Source: Rhodococcoides fascians A44A
Lineage (GTDB): Bacteria > Actinomycetota > Actinomycetes > Mycobacteriales > Mycobacteriaceae
Length of the DNA: 64,000 bases
Assembly: GCF_000760735.1 (NCBI RefSeq)
Contig: NZ_JMEX01000008.1
Coordinates: forward strand, 2,330,877-2,394,876
Direction: 5' to 3'
Position numbers and translations under genes: made by a program. The notes under the pieces were generated by a model, which saw nothing but the letters and a program-made list of their open reading frames with translations, was not told the origin of the DNA and searched no databases. Positions 46,901 through 54,654 of this stretch are shown one piece after another (positions within the stretch are counted from its first letter, which is position 1; each line of letters opens with the position of its first letter).

Positions 46901-49900
46901 GGCGCTGCCGAGAACATGAGCGTCGACGCCAACTTCTTCGTACTCGGCGGCGACTCGCTCCGCGCCGCCCGAGCCGCGGCCCGCATCGGCGCAGCCCTGG
47001 GGACCCACGTGCCCGTGCGCACGATCTTCGAATCGCCGACGGCAAAGCTCCTCGGCGCATCGGTGCAGAAGCTGTCCACTGAATACGCGCCTCCGCCTGC
47101 GCTGACCCACCGTTCGGACGCGCGATCGTTCACGCAGCCGGCCCCGGCCGAGCGCCGGATCTGGCTGCAGAACAGGTACGCACCCGACTCCGCGGCCTAC
47201 AACATCGCGTTCGAGCTCGCGTTACCCGACGACCTCGACGTCGAGGTCTTACGAGCTGCCATCACCGACGTCGTCGAGCGCCACCTGCCGCTGCGCACGG
47301 TGTACCCGTCGACGCCGGACGGCCCGACGACCACGCTGTTGGACGCGGTCACCGTCGTCTCCTCACTCGACGAACGCCACGCGGATGCGTCGACAGCACC
47401 CGTCGAGGGCTTCGATCTGACGATGGAACCACCGGTACGGCTCTCGCTGCAGGAGCGGAGCCTGCAGGAGCGACCCGACAGCACAGTCAAGGTTCTGACG
47501 GTGGTTGCGCATCATGTTGCTGTGGACGGGCTGTCTCTCGGTCCGCTGGCGCGGGATGTCGACACTGCACTGACGGCACGCGGTGCAGGTTCGGCACCCG
47601 AGTTCGAACCGCTTGCAGTCGATTACGCCGACTACCGGCTGTGGCAGCAGGACGTCCTCTCCAGTGTCGCCGCACCACAGCTCGACTACTGGCGCACTGC
47701 GCTGTCGGGGTTGCCGGGCTACCTCGATCTGCCGACCGGGGTCTTGGACGCCGACGCTGCGTACGTTCCCGGTGAATTCCGTATCGACGCAGACACTCTC
47801 GGTGACCTCCGCGGGTTGGCGCATCGCCTGGGCGCGACGGTGTTCGTCGTCGTTCACGCAGCCCTCGCAGCGGTGCTGGCCGAGGCCAGCGGCTCGTCGG
47901 ACATCGCCATCGGTACACCGGTCTCCGGCAGGTCGCACCCTGCACTGGACGAGTTGGTGGGCATGTTCGTCGGCACCGTCGTACTGCGAACGGACGTGCA
48001 GCCGTCGACGACGTTCGAAGAATTCGTGATCGACGTGCGCAATGGCGACCTCGACGCCTTCGCCAACTCCGACGTTCCGTTCGAGTGGGTGGTCGACGCC
48101 GTGGCGCCCACCCGCACACTCGACACGCACCCGCTGTTCCAGGTGTTGCTCGCAATGGGTGAACTCGGCGCGCCGACATTGGAATTCGGTTCCACCTCCG
48201 TGACTCCCCGGCGCATCGACATCGAGAGCACGCAATTCGACCTGGAAGTGGTCGTCGAGGAAACGGTCGACGGGCTGACCGGGCGGCTGGCGTACTCGCC
48301 CACTCGCTTCGGACCGTCGGTGCCCGCTGCGTTGGCGGACAGGCTTGCGGCCGTGCTCACCCTCGTCGCGCACGATCCGAGCGTCCGGTTGGGAAGCGCC
48401 GAATTCGCCGCAGCCCACTCGTCCGCGATCGTCAGCACCGACGGGTCTGCCGAGCAGTACACGCTGGCCACAGTGTTCACCGAGGCGGCGCGTCGATGGC
48501 CGGACAACAGGGCCATCCTCGACGGTGACGAGGAGCTGACCTACCGTGAGCTCGACGAGCGTTCGAATGCCCTGGCGCAGAACCTGGTTTGCCGTGGCGT
48601 GGAGCCAGGATCGCTCGTTGCCGTTTCCCTGCCGCGGTCGGCCGAATCCGTGATCGCTCTCTGGGCCGTTGCGAAGTCCGGTGCCGGATACCTCCCGATC
48701 GACACGACGCTGCCGACCCACCGGATCCGCGAAATCCTGTCCGACGCCGCACCGATCACCGGCATCGCAGCGATCGATTCCGGCCTCGCCCAGCCGACAT
48801 GGCTGACGGTGGGCACCGAGTCGGACGAGAGCTTCACTGCTCGGACCGTTCCCGCGGACAGCACCGCGTACGTCATCTACACCTCTGGTTCCACCGGAAC
48901 GCCCAAGGGTGTGCGCGTCACGCACCGAGGCATCGCGGACCTGGTCGAAAGCCAGCGTGAACTGTTCGACGTGACGCCCGATTCACGCGTGCTGCAGTTC
49001 GCATCGCTCGCCTTCGACGCATCCGTCTTCGAACTGCTGCTCGCGTTCGGCTCCGGCGGAACCGTCGTGGTGGGCCGGCCCGACGTGTACGCCGGACGCG
49101 CACTGGAAACCCTGATCGCGCAGCACCAGGTGACCCACGTGTGCCTTACCCCGACGGTCCTGCAGATCACCGACCCGCACGCCACTCCGTCGGTCGAGGT
49201 CGTCATCATGGCCGGTGAAGCCACCAATGCCGCTCTGCTGCAACGGTGGTCGACAGGTCGCCGCGTGTACAACGCCTACGGGCCCACCGAAGGTACCGTC
49301 ATGAGCACGTGCACGGACGCTGCGCCCCCGGCCGGTCCGGTGACCATCGGCCGACCTACCCGCGGATTCACCACCGCCGTCCTCGACTCCCGGCTGCGAC
49401 CGGTGGGGGAGGGCATCGTCGGCGAGCTCTACCTGGCAGGCGACGGCCTCGCCGAGGGATACCTGCGTAAGCCGGGGTGGACGTCGAGCAGCTTCGTGGC
49501 CAACCCGTTCGGAACCGGACGTCTCTATCGCACAGGCGACCTGGTCCGATGGGTCGGAGGCTCACTCGAATACCTGGGCCGCGCCGATTCGCAGATCAAG
49601 ATCCGTGGTCACCGAGTGGAACTCAGCGAAATCGAGTCCGCGCTCCTGCAACACCCGGGAGTGGAACAGGCGTCGGCAATCGGGCGCAGCGGAGCGGACG
49701 GCAGGGGATCCGACGGCAGTGAATTGAACGGCAGCGGATCGCTTGCCGCCTACATCGTCGGACCGGCGCGGCCGCGCTCGGTGCGCGAGTTCCTCGCCCG
49801 CACCCTGCCCGCCTACATGGTTCCCAGCACGGTCACCCGCGTCGACACCCTCCCGACCACGCTGTCCGGCAAAGTCGACACGGCACGCCTGCCGGAGCCG

Positions 49901-50911
49901 GCACCGGCGTCGGATCCGAAGCTCGCGCCGACGACACCGCTCGAACATGCAGTCCACCAAGTGTTTTCCGACGTGCTGGATCTACCGGCCGACCGATTCG
50001 GCGTCGGCGACAACTTCTTCGATCTCGGTGGGCATTCGCTGTCGGTGGTGCAAGTGGTCGACGCTCTCGGAGATCGGCTGGGGCTGACCGTCCCGGTGAC
50101 GGCCATGCTGACTCACCCCACCGTCGCCGGTGTGGCCGCGCAGCTCCGGACCGGCGCCCGTGACCACGGCGGCGCGTTCGACGTGCTGCTCCCGATCCGC
50201 ACCGACGGCCCCGGTGAGCCGCTGTTCTGCATCCACCCCGCCATCGGGATCGCGTGGAGTTACCTCTCGTTGCTGAGCGAGACCGACAGGCCGCTCTTCG
50301 GACTGCAGGTTCCCGGCATCGCAGGCGGGGAGGATGCGCCGTCGACCATCGAGGATTTCGCGGCGCGCTACGTCGCGGAGATCCGCGCCGTGCAACCGGA
50401 CGGCCCGTACCACCTGCTCGGATGGTCGCTCGGCGGCGTGATTGCCCACGCTGCCGCCGTTCAGCTGCAGTCCATGGGCGAGGAAGTGGCGCAGCTGACG
50501 CTGGTCGACGCGACCCTGACCGCACCCACCGACAGCGCACCGTTCAGCATCGCCGACCTCGCCGATCAGCTCGGCGTGGACGGCGAATCGTTCGACGAGA
50601 TCCGAGACGGATTGGTCCACGGCCGCGGCGAACTCGCCTTCCTGACCGTCGAGAACCTGCGTCGCATGTACGCACCCGTCGCCGACGCGCCGCAGTGGGT
50701 CGCCGCGTACCGGCCGCAGGTGTTCAAGGGGGACGTTCTCTACTTCGCAGCACGCGGATCGCGCGGCGCGGAGCAGTGGGACGAGTTCGTCGACGGCCCG
50801 GTCTCGGTAGTGCGGGTCGACGCCGAACACGAGAACATGCTGGGTGAAGCAGGCGCCCACGCACTCGGCCGAGAACTCGGCCTGCTTCTGCCGAAGGAAG
50901 GTGTGGCGTGA
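40994..50911 (+). CDS. Three-module non-ribosomal peptide synthetase (C-A-T-C-A-T-C-A-T-TE)
   Basis: A 3305 aa synthetase for a tripeptide, probably N-acylated because module 1 begins with a condensation domain. C1 has AHHIVMDG (about residue 140), A1 about 455-925 (TSGSAGRPK, NAYGPTE, GKIDRR), T1 LGGDSL (Ser near 978). C2 has HHIAIDG (about 1165), A2 about 1490-1945, T2 LGGDSL (Ser near 1989). C3 has HHVAVDG (about 2173), A3 about 2490-2960, T3 LGGHSL (Ser near 3015). TE from about 3065 has GWSLGG and a final AEHENM His. A1 has lost the usual first core motif. No epimerase domains and no MbtH gene are seen nearby. GTG start with AGGAGGGG upstream. Coupled by four bases to a methyltransferase gene. 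Confidence 0.95.
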   Translation: MSSGSAPLEDGLFPLSAAQMNIYFAQKLAPDVPFTIAQYVEIRGHIDPPTLIRATDIACRDLESPGVRLTEIDGRPYQWFDTNVPYAMIHRDFRGQLDPVAYAHEYMNAQYRAPVDLVRDQLIASDIIQIGDEHYYWFSRAHHIVMDGLGAISVQERTAAIYTALLTGTDAPKTRAVGVREIYDYEAAYPASSRYETDRQYWLGRLDGHSDAPRLARSSSVPSGVSISVGAELEPEIADAMAELARRYNSSDVPVVLAAFSLYLARMTDTEDVMLSLPVSGRATTKLRDSSGMMSNVVPLRIGVEPGVTVEELLRRIQVELTGALRHQRFRVEDMQRAAGTDVGAAAGRGIFGPSVNIMMYNSTIRLGDVVGEYRVLSSGPIDDMMVNVYPGVAGATTRVDFLGNPAVYTADELGYHHARFLDLLRELVGAPDGLSVSELTVPGAEDSAAWGTTEPQLLTSLLQKSAVVRYGGIDHIAADFALSAAGVASGLPAGTETRIAVAIGRSHHSLLAAWAVSVAGGSFVPVDPFEPADRLAQILTAASVEVGVTTRELAASLPGSVRWLAIEDLLDAQSFEITTPTTRVDNEAYLVHTSGSAGRPKAVSVTHRGLAQLAAAVVERYSVTPRSRVLHLASPIFDASIQEILSAFAAGATLVIAPAEVYAGRMLADFIAAERITHLVTSPAVLATLEPEDLAGIDVFDVGGEECPPQLRDRFAASSHHMPAGALSDRQMLNAYGPTEATVLATLSEPMTVGERVTIGTALPGVRAVVLDAHLRFAPRGGVGELYLGGDGIARGYDGQPGLTASRFVADVGGARLYRTGDVVRWAVDGSALEYLGRSDRQVQLQGRRVELGEIESVAARSPGVTAAVAAVHDQRITLYVTGLTDNLDSHLSAHLPRWMVPAHVTVLDAFPMTASGKIDRRALPAPVVGEDTAYVAPRTETETLVATVFADVLGAGGLTGRAVGREHSFFDLGGDSLSATRVLSRLGGTVTLPTLFDVPTVAGVAAALDASADQGSSLDLLDTQALFDMPVPKRIPLSYSQQRMWFLNQFDASSPAYNMPVALRITDATAGDGSIVVAALRDVLERHESLRTYFPADEDGPRQVVKPTGQVLDHIPTYAVHPDDLGGRIAALASAGFDVADDVPIRAAVLQSEQDVTVVIVLHHIAIDGWSIDPLVRDFAVAHAARLAGHAPTWSRLPAQYSQYAVWNRAVVDAVAESQLAYWTTVLDTDRPLAALPADHPRPPVQSLVTADVPITVDASVHSAIRDLAKASNATTFMVVHAALATTLTRFGDASRTVVGTPSAGRGHEALDDMVGMFVGTVPLAVDVDPSSTFTELLAAVRHNDLDAFAHTELPFERIVDALATDRSLDRHPIFQVMLAFDNAQHQSVDDLPIAVVPVPTHTSEFDLGLVLTETADGITGQIEYAADLYEHRTVQHFADTLLTVLSTVADTPDAVVGDIELGDIELGDIELGQPEQPAVDAPVGTLLDVWTDGNIALDGAETLTYDELDRRSNRIARLLIAEGVGPESLVALSLERSADYVLALWAVAKAGAAFVPVDPTYPAARRTAILDGIRIGFGGNETGIDWVDEAAALLLSDAPVTDAERTATLRPAHPAYVIHTSGSTGTPKPVAVTHETVHALAQQVIPRYRVDAESRVLHGYSVNFDAAMLELILAFGAGATLVIAPTDLVDGDAMAQFLTEHAVTHFLSTPAVLATVPPVDSVTTVAVGGDVLGADVVTQWSPNRLMLNAYGPSEATVVATLTDGLTTDSPVTIGRPLAHISAHVLDTRLRPVPRGGVGELYLAGGLARGYGSRAALTAERFVAGPGGTRLYRTGDRVRIGEGGELDFRGRIDTQVQIRGVRVELGDIEAALRTHPDVTAAVADARDGRIVAWVVGVGEQDAKLWLLDRLPLALMPTAIVPIDRLPLTANGKVDTRALVSPDALAGDAVARTLAEDVILGIFADTLGGAAENMSVDANFFVLGGDSLRAARAAARIGAALGTHVPVRTIFESPTAKLLGASVQKLSTEYAPPPALTHRSDARSFTQPAPAERRIWLQNRYAPDSAAYNIAFELALPDDLDVEVLRAAITDVVERHLPLRTVYPSTPDGPTTTLLDAVTVVSSLDERHADASTAPVEGFDLTMEPPVRLSLQERSLQERPDSTVKVLTVVAHHVAVDGLSLGPLARDVDTALTARGAGSAPEFEPLAVDYADYRLWQQDVLSSVAAPQLDYWRTALSGLPGYLDLPTGVLDADAAYVPGEFRIDADTLGDLRGLAHRLGATVFVVVHAALAAVLAEASGSSDIAIGTPVSGRSHPALDELVGMFVGTVVLRTDVQPSTTFEEFVIDVRNGDLDAFANSDVPFEWVVDAVAPTRTLDTHPLFQVLLAMGELGAPTLEFGSTSVTPRRIDIESTQFDLEVVVEETVDGLTGRLAYSPTRFGPSVPAALADRLAAVLTLVAHDPSVRLGSAEFAAAHSSAIVSTDGSAEQYTLATVFTEAARRWPDNRAILDGDEELTYRELDERSNALAQNLVCRGVEPGSLVAVSLPRSAESVIALWAVAKSGAGYLPIDTTLPTHRIREILSDAAPITGIAAIDSGLAQPTWLTVGTESDESFTARTVPADSTAYVIYTSGSTGTPKGVRVTHRGIADLVESQRELFDVTPDSRVLQFASLAFDASVFELLLAFGSGGTVVVGRPDVYAGRALETLIAQHQVTHVCLTPTVLQITDPHATPSVEVVIMAGEATNAALLQRWSTGRRVYNAYGPTEGTVMSTCTDAAPPAGPVTIGRPTRGFTTAVLDSRLRPVGEGIVGELYLAGDGLAEGYLRKPGWTSSSFVANPFGTGRLYRTGDLVRWVGGSLEYLGRADSQIKIRGHRVELSEIESALLQHPGVEQASAIGRSGADGRGSDGSELNGSGSLAAYIVGPARPRSVREFLARTLPAYMVPSTVTRVDTLPTTLSGKVDTARLPEPAPASDPKLAPTTPLEHAVHQVFSDVLDLPADRFGVGDNFFDLGGHSLSVVQVVDALGDRLGLTVPVTAMLTHPTVAGVAAQLRTGARDHGGAFDVLLPIRTDGPGEPLFCIHPAIGIAWSYLSLLSETDRPLFGLQVPGIAGGEDAPSTIEDFAARYVAEIRAVQPDGPYHLLGWSLGGVIAHAAAVQLQSMGEEVAQLTLVDATLTAPTDSAPFSIADLADQLGVDGESFDEIRDGLVHGRGELAFLTVENLRRMYAPVADAPQWVAAYRPQVFKGDVLYFAARGSRGAEQWDEFVDGPVSVVRVDAEHENMLGEAGAHALGRELGLLLPKEGVA
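45371..45415 (+). repeat. Three tandem 15-base repeats in NRPS linker
   Basis: Three near-identical copies of ggcgacatcgagctg, encoding GDIEL three times, between the second condensation and second adenylation domains. The frame is kept, so copy number could vary without breaking the protein. Confidence 0.85.
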
Positions 50912-51786
50912 TGACCACCAATCTGCAGCCCTATGTGGACAACGTCCAAGCGCACTACGATCTGTCGGACGAATTCTTCGCCCTGTTCCTCGATACGAGC
51001 ATGACCTACAGCTGCGCGTACTTCGAACGCGAGGATATGACGCTCGAAGAGGCCCAGACCGCCAAGATCGACCTGGCGCTCGGCAAGTTGGATCTGCAGC
51101 CTGGAATGACGTTGCTGGACATCGGATGCGGATGGGGTGCACTCGCCAAGCGTGCCGCCGAGAAGTACGGCGTCGACGTCATCGGACTGACACTGAGCCG
51201 CAACCAATTCGACCGTGCCAGTGCCGTCGTCGCGCACCTCGACGGCGTCGAGATCCGTCTGCAGGGGTGGGAGGAGTTCAGCCCACCCGCCGGTCGAACC
51301 GTCGACCGCATCGTCAGCGTCGGAGCGTTCGAGCACTTCCGGCGCCAGCGTTACTCCGCGTTCTTCGACAAGTGCCGAGCCGTGCTGCCACCCGACGGCC
51401 GAATGTTGTTGCACACCATCGTCATGCGGCCGATCGCCGAAGTGCTGGCAAGCGGCGTCGTGTTCACCCGCGAGGACGCACACTTCGTACGCTTCATCAT
51501 GCGGGAGATCTTCCCCGGCGGACAGCTCGCACAATCCGACATGGTGGTCGCCAAAGCGTCCGAAGCGGGCTTACGGCTCGAACGTGAGCACGCACTCGGG
51601 CCGCACTACGCGAGAACGCTCGACGAATGGACCGATCGCTTGGTCGACCAGCGAGAAGCCGCAATTGCGTTGTCTTCGACCGAAGTTTACGAGCGATACA
51701 TCCATTACCTGACCGGATGTTCGTCCAGATTCAAGGACGGACGCATAGATGTCGTGCAGTTCACCCTGACGCCGGGCGAGTCCTGA
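50908..51786 (+). CDS. Cyclopropane-fatty-acid/mycolate synthase-like SAM methyltransferase
   Basis: Likely transfers a methylene or methyl group from S-adenosylmethionine to an unsaturated acyl chain. The 292 aa protein starts VQAHYDLSDEFFALFLD, typical of CmaA/CFA enzymes, and has the SAM site LLDIGCGWGALAKRAAEKYG and GLTLSRNQ. The catalytic region FEHFRRQRYSAFF and the MRPI segment are present. Length matches mycobacterial CmaA-type enzymes rather than longer E. coli Cfa. The start (GTG 50908 or ATG 50911) overlaps the NRPS stop, so it probably modifies the lipid part of the NRPS product. Confidence 0.88.
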   Translation: MMTTNLQPYVDNVQAHYDLSDEFFALFLDTSMTYSCAYFEREDMTLEEAQTAKIDLALGKLDLQPGMTLLDIGCGWGALAKRAAEKYGVDVIGLTLSRNQFDRASAVVAHLDGVEIRLQGWEEFSPPAGRTVDRIVSVGAFEHFRRQRYSAFFDKCRAVLPPDGRMLLHTIVMRPIAEVLASGVVFTREDAHFVRFIMREIFPGGQLAQSDMVVAKASEAGLRLEREHALGPHYARTLDEWTDRLVDQREAAIALSSTEVYERYIHYLTGCSSRFKDGRIDVVQFTLTPGES

Positions 51787-51863
51787 TGAACTAGCGCGCG
51801 AGAAGTCCGACAAGCATGAAAACATGAACACTAGCGTTGCTGGAAAAGATGAGGGAGCCCCAA

Positions 51864-53624
51864 GTGGAAATCCAGGACTACCTACAGATACTGCGAACTA
51901 GATGGATGGTCATCGTGGTCACCGTGGCCGTCGCAGTGCTGGGTGCACTTGCGGTGTCGCTACTGACCACCCCGACTTACCAGTCGTGCAGTCGAGTGTT
52001 CGTCTCGACGTCGGGAGGATCGACCGTCAGCGAGACCTACCAGGGCAACCTGTTCTCGCAGCAGCGCGTCGCGTCGTACTCCGAGCTCGTCACCGGTGAG
52101 ACGCTCGCCGCGCGCACCGTCGACGAACTGGGCCTGAACATCTCGCCCGCAGCGCTGGCAGCGAAGGTGACACCCACGTCCACGCCGGACACCGTGCTGC
52201 TCGACATCTGTGTCGTCGACACCTCGCCCGGCCTGGCACGCGACATCGCCAACTCCCTCGCAACGCAGCTCACCACCTTGGTCCGTGAACTCGAGACGCC
52301 GGAAGACGGCGGAACCCCCGCCGCCGGAGTGCGACTGGTGGAGCAGGCCCAGGAATCGTCGGCCCCCGTCAGCCCCAAGACGACCCGCAACCTCGCCCTC
52401 GGTGCCGCCGTCGGCCTGCTGCTCGGCATTGCACTCGCAGTACTGCGCGACCGACTCGACAACACCATCAAGACCCGCACCAAGCTCGAAGCAGCGTCCA
52501 AGACCCCTCTCGTCGGAAGCCTGCCGTTCGACAAGAACCTCAAGGAGAACGCCGTCGTCGAATTCGGCGCGGCACACTCGCCGAGCGCCGAGTCCTACCG
52601 CGAGCTGCGCACCAACCTCCAGTTCCTCGAAGTCGACCACCCGCCGCGCGTCATCGTCGTCACGAGTGCCGTTCCGGCCGAAGGAAAGACGACCGTCGCC
52701 GTCAACCTCGCCCTGGCTCTCGCCGAGGCCGGCCACCACGTCGCACTCGTCGAAGGTGACCTGCGGCGTCCGCGCGTCTCCAAGTACCTCGGACTGATCG
52801 GATCCGTCGGCCTGTCCACCGTCCTGGCCAACCAGGCCGACCTGTCCGACGTCATGCAGCCCACCAAATACGAAGGCCTCGAAGTACTCGCCTCCGGACC
52901 GCTGCCGCCGAACCCCTCGGAGCTCCTCGGCTCCGAAGCATCCAGGCGCGTCATCGACGAACTCCGCGGCCGATTCGACTACATCATCGTCGACGGTGCC
53001 CCGCTGCTTCCGGTCACCGACTCCGCACTGCTGACCACCCACAGCGACGGCGCCTTGGTCGTCGCACGCTACGGCCACACCACCGAGAACGAGGTGGCCC
53101 GAGCCGTCGGCAACCTCGAAACCATCGGCGCGCACATCCTCGGCGCCGTGTTCACGATGATGCCCGCCGGACGCAAGGGCGGCGACAACTACTCGTACTA
53201 CTACGAGACGGACTCGTCGATCCCTCGTCAGACCCCCAATCCGGTGACACCGGGATCGAGCGTCACAGCATGGGACGGCAGCCAGGCTTCCCCACCGCAG
53301 GCTTCCGCATCGCAGGCTGCGCCGCCTCAGGCGTCACCACCGGTCGCGCCGCCTCAGGTATCACCACCGGTCGCGCATCCGGCCGCACAGCCCCCGGTGA
53401 CCCCGCCGCCGGTCACGCCGCCCGCATCGCCGTACGGAACGGGACAACCGCCTGCTGCGCCGACGTCGTACGAGGCCGGGCCGTCTCGCACGTCGACACC
53501 GCGTCCCCCGACGGCCACGCCGCCCGGAACGCCTCCGGGAACCCCGCGGCCTCCGGCGACCTCCGTGCGCAAGCCGGGGGCGCTCGACAACGGCGTTGCA
53601 CCGTCGAGGCGATACAAGGAATGA
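51864..53624 (+). CDS. Second Wzz/tyrosine-kinase chain-length protein, long Pro-rich tail
   Basis: A paralogue of the 12.3-13.7 kb protein. The 586 aa protein has two membrane helices framing a Wzz domain, P-loop SAVPAEGKTT (about residues 268-277), HVALVEGDLRRPRV (the usual Asp is Glu here, EGD) and DYIIVDGAPLLP. After the kinase comes NYSYYYETDS, a Tyr cluster like those autophosphorylated in BY-kinases, then a Pro/Ala/Ser/Thr-rich tail of about 110 residues ending RRYKE. GTG 51864 is preferred to TTG 51837 because GAGGGA precedes it by eight bases. It sits 77 bases after the methyltransferase and overlaps the protease gene (ATGA). Confidence 0.9.
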   Translation: MEIQDYLQILRTRWMVIVVTVAVAVLGALAVSLLTTPTYQSCSRVFVSTSGGSTVSETYQGNLFSQQRVASYSELVTGETLAARTVDELGLNISPAALAAKVTPTSTPDTVLLDICVVDTSPGLARDIANSLATQLTTLVRELETPEDGGTPAAGVRLVEQAQESSAPVSPKTTRNLALGAAVGLLLGIALAVLRDRLDNTIKTRTKLEAASKTPLVGSLPFDKNLKENAVVEFGAAHSPSAESYRELRTNLQFLEVDHPPRVIVVTSAVPAEGKTTVAVNLALALAEAGHHVALVEGDLRRPRVSKYLGLIGSVGLSTVLANQADLSDVMQPTKYEGLEVLASGPLPPNPSELLGSEASRRVIDELRGRFDYIIVDGAPLLPVTDSALLTTHSDGALVVARYGHTTENEVARAVGNLETIGAHILGAVFTMMPAGRKGGDNYSYYYETDSSIPRQTPNPVTPGSSVTAWDGSQASPPQASASQAAPPQASPPVAPPQVSPPVAHPAAQPPVTPPPVTPPASPYGTGQPPAAPTSYEAGPSRTSTPRPPTATPPGTPPGTPRPPATSVRKPGALDNGVAPSRRYKE

Positions 53625-54289
53625 AAGGGACGCGGCTCGGCGCAGCCGCCGTGTTCTCGTTCGTCGCGAGCATTGCGGTGGCATCGCCGGCCCCCGCTGC
53701 CCCCGCTGCTCTCGTGGGGCCGGGCACCGGATACATCACGACCGGAGGCATCGAAGACCTCACGGCGTGCTCGTTCGCGGCCGTCGGATACGACGCGGCC
53801 GGACGACTCGTCGGACTGACCGCCGGACACTGCGTGCTGTCGCCTGGCCTGCCGGTCACGCTCGTCGACAACCCCGGTGCCGGACCGGTCGGCGTCACCG
53901 TCTCGGGCCACTGGGGTCCGGATTACGGTGTCGTCGAACTCGACCCGGCCAAGGTGATACCCGTGTCCTCGCGCGGCGGGATCACCGTCACCGACATCGG
54001 ACCCACATTGCCCGGCCGGGCTGTCTGCAAGATCGGCGCGGCCACCGCAACCACATGCGGCACCGTCCTGGACGTCCGACCGGACACCGACATCGTCACG
54101 GGAACGCCCACGTTCTGGGCCGACTCGGGCGGAGCTCTGGTCAGCGGAACCACACTCGTCGGCATCGCCAGCCATGCCGACACCGTCCCCGTCCTGAGCC
54201 CGACGGTCTACGCATCCGCAGCCGAATCTCTGGCGCGGTTGAACACACGCGGCGGCACAGGAGCAGGATTTCGGCCGATCGGAAGCTAG
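53621..54289 (+). CDS. Secreted trypsin-like serine protease
   Basis: A 222 aa exported chymotrypsin-fold protease. It has a signal peptide (LGAAAVFSFVASIAVASPAPAAPA), then LTAGHC (catalytic His), DYGVVELD (Asp) and DSGGALV (nucleophile Ser). Three further Cys could form disulfides. The mature domain is about 190 residues, like the alpha-lytic/streptogrisin-size enzymes but with no pro-domain. Its ATG overlaps the kinase stop (ATGA), a surprising tight coupling of a secreted protease to a chain-length regulator. It may process a surface protein or the NRPS product. Confidence 0.85.
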   Translation: MKGTRLGAAAVFSFVASIAVASPAPAAPAALVGPGTGYITTGGIEDLTACSFAAVGYDAAGRLVGLTAGHCVLSPGLPVTLVDNPGAGPVGVTVSGHWGPDYGVVELDPAKVIPVSSRGGITVTDIGPTLPGRAVCKIGAATATTCGTVLDVRPDTDIVTGTPTFWADSGGALVSGTTLVGIASHADTVPVLSPTVYASAAESLARLNTRGGTGAGFRPIGS

Positions 54290-54411
54290 ACAGGTTGCCT
54301 GTGACATTGCGTGGAACGTGACGCTCGGTATGACCAAGCTCATGCATTCAACCGAAGTATTTTTTTGTTCTCGAAACCAATCCAAGGGCATGTTCCTGCA
54401 CAATCGTCCTC

Positions 54412-54540
54412 ATGCCATCACGTACGGCGCCCCCTCGCCCACCCGGTGAGAATCGTCCCCTCCACGTTGCCGTGGTCGTCGGCCTGTGGACTGCAGTGCT
54501 GATAGCTCTCGCTGCCGCAGCCATGACAGGCAAGTTGTAG
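54412..54540 (+). CDS. 42-residue single-helix membrane protein
   Basis: Pro/Arg-rich polar N-terminus (MPSRTAPPRPPGENRP) followed by one hydrophobic helix (VAVVVGLWTAVLIALAAAAM) and a short TGKL end. The coding pattern looks natural (hydrophobic second half, GC-rich third positions), but no clear ribosome-binding site precedes ATG 54412. It lies alone between the protease and the type VII cassette, in a region (54290-54654) with no other gene, which includes a T7 run at about 54359-54366. Confidence 0.45.
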   Translation: MPSRTAPPRPPGENRPLHVAVVVGLWTAVLIALAAAAMTGKL

Positions 54541-54654
54541 CTTCATCTCGGAAATCGAGGGAACCGTTTCACTCCCCGCTGCGTCGAACAGGAATAGAAG
54601 GCGTTTGATGCGGATGGCGGCCTGAGGCACGGCCGCCGAACCGAGGGGGTACGG

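Noticed and set aside
38157..54289. Siderophore cluster interpretation of the NRPS locus
   Set aside because: No salicylate/dihydroxybenzoate genes, hydroxylase, MbtH or ferric-siderophore transporter in the surroundings.
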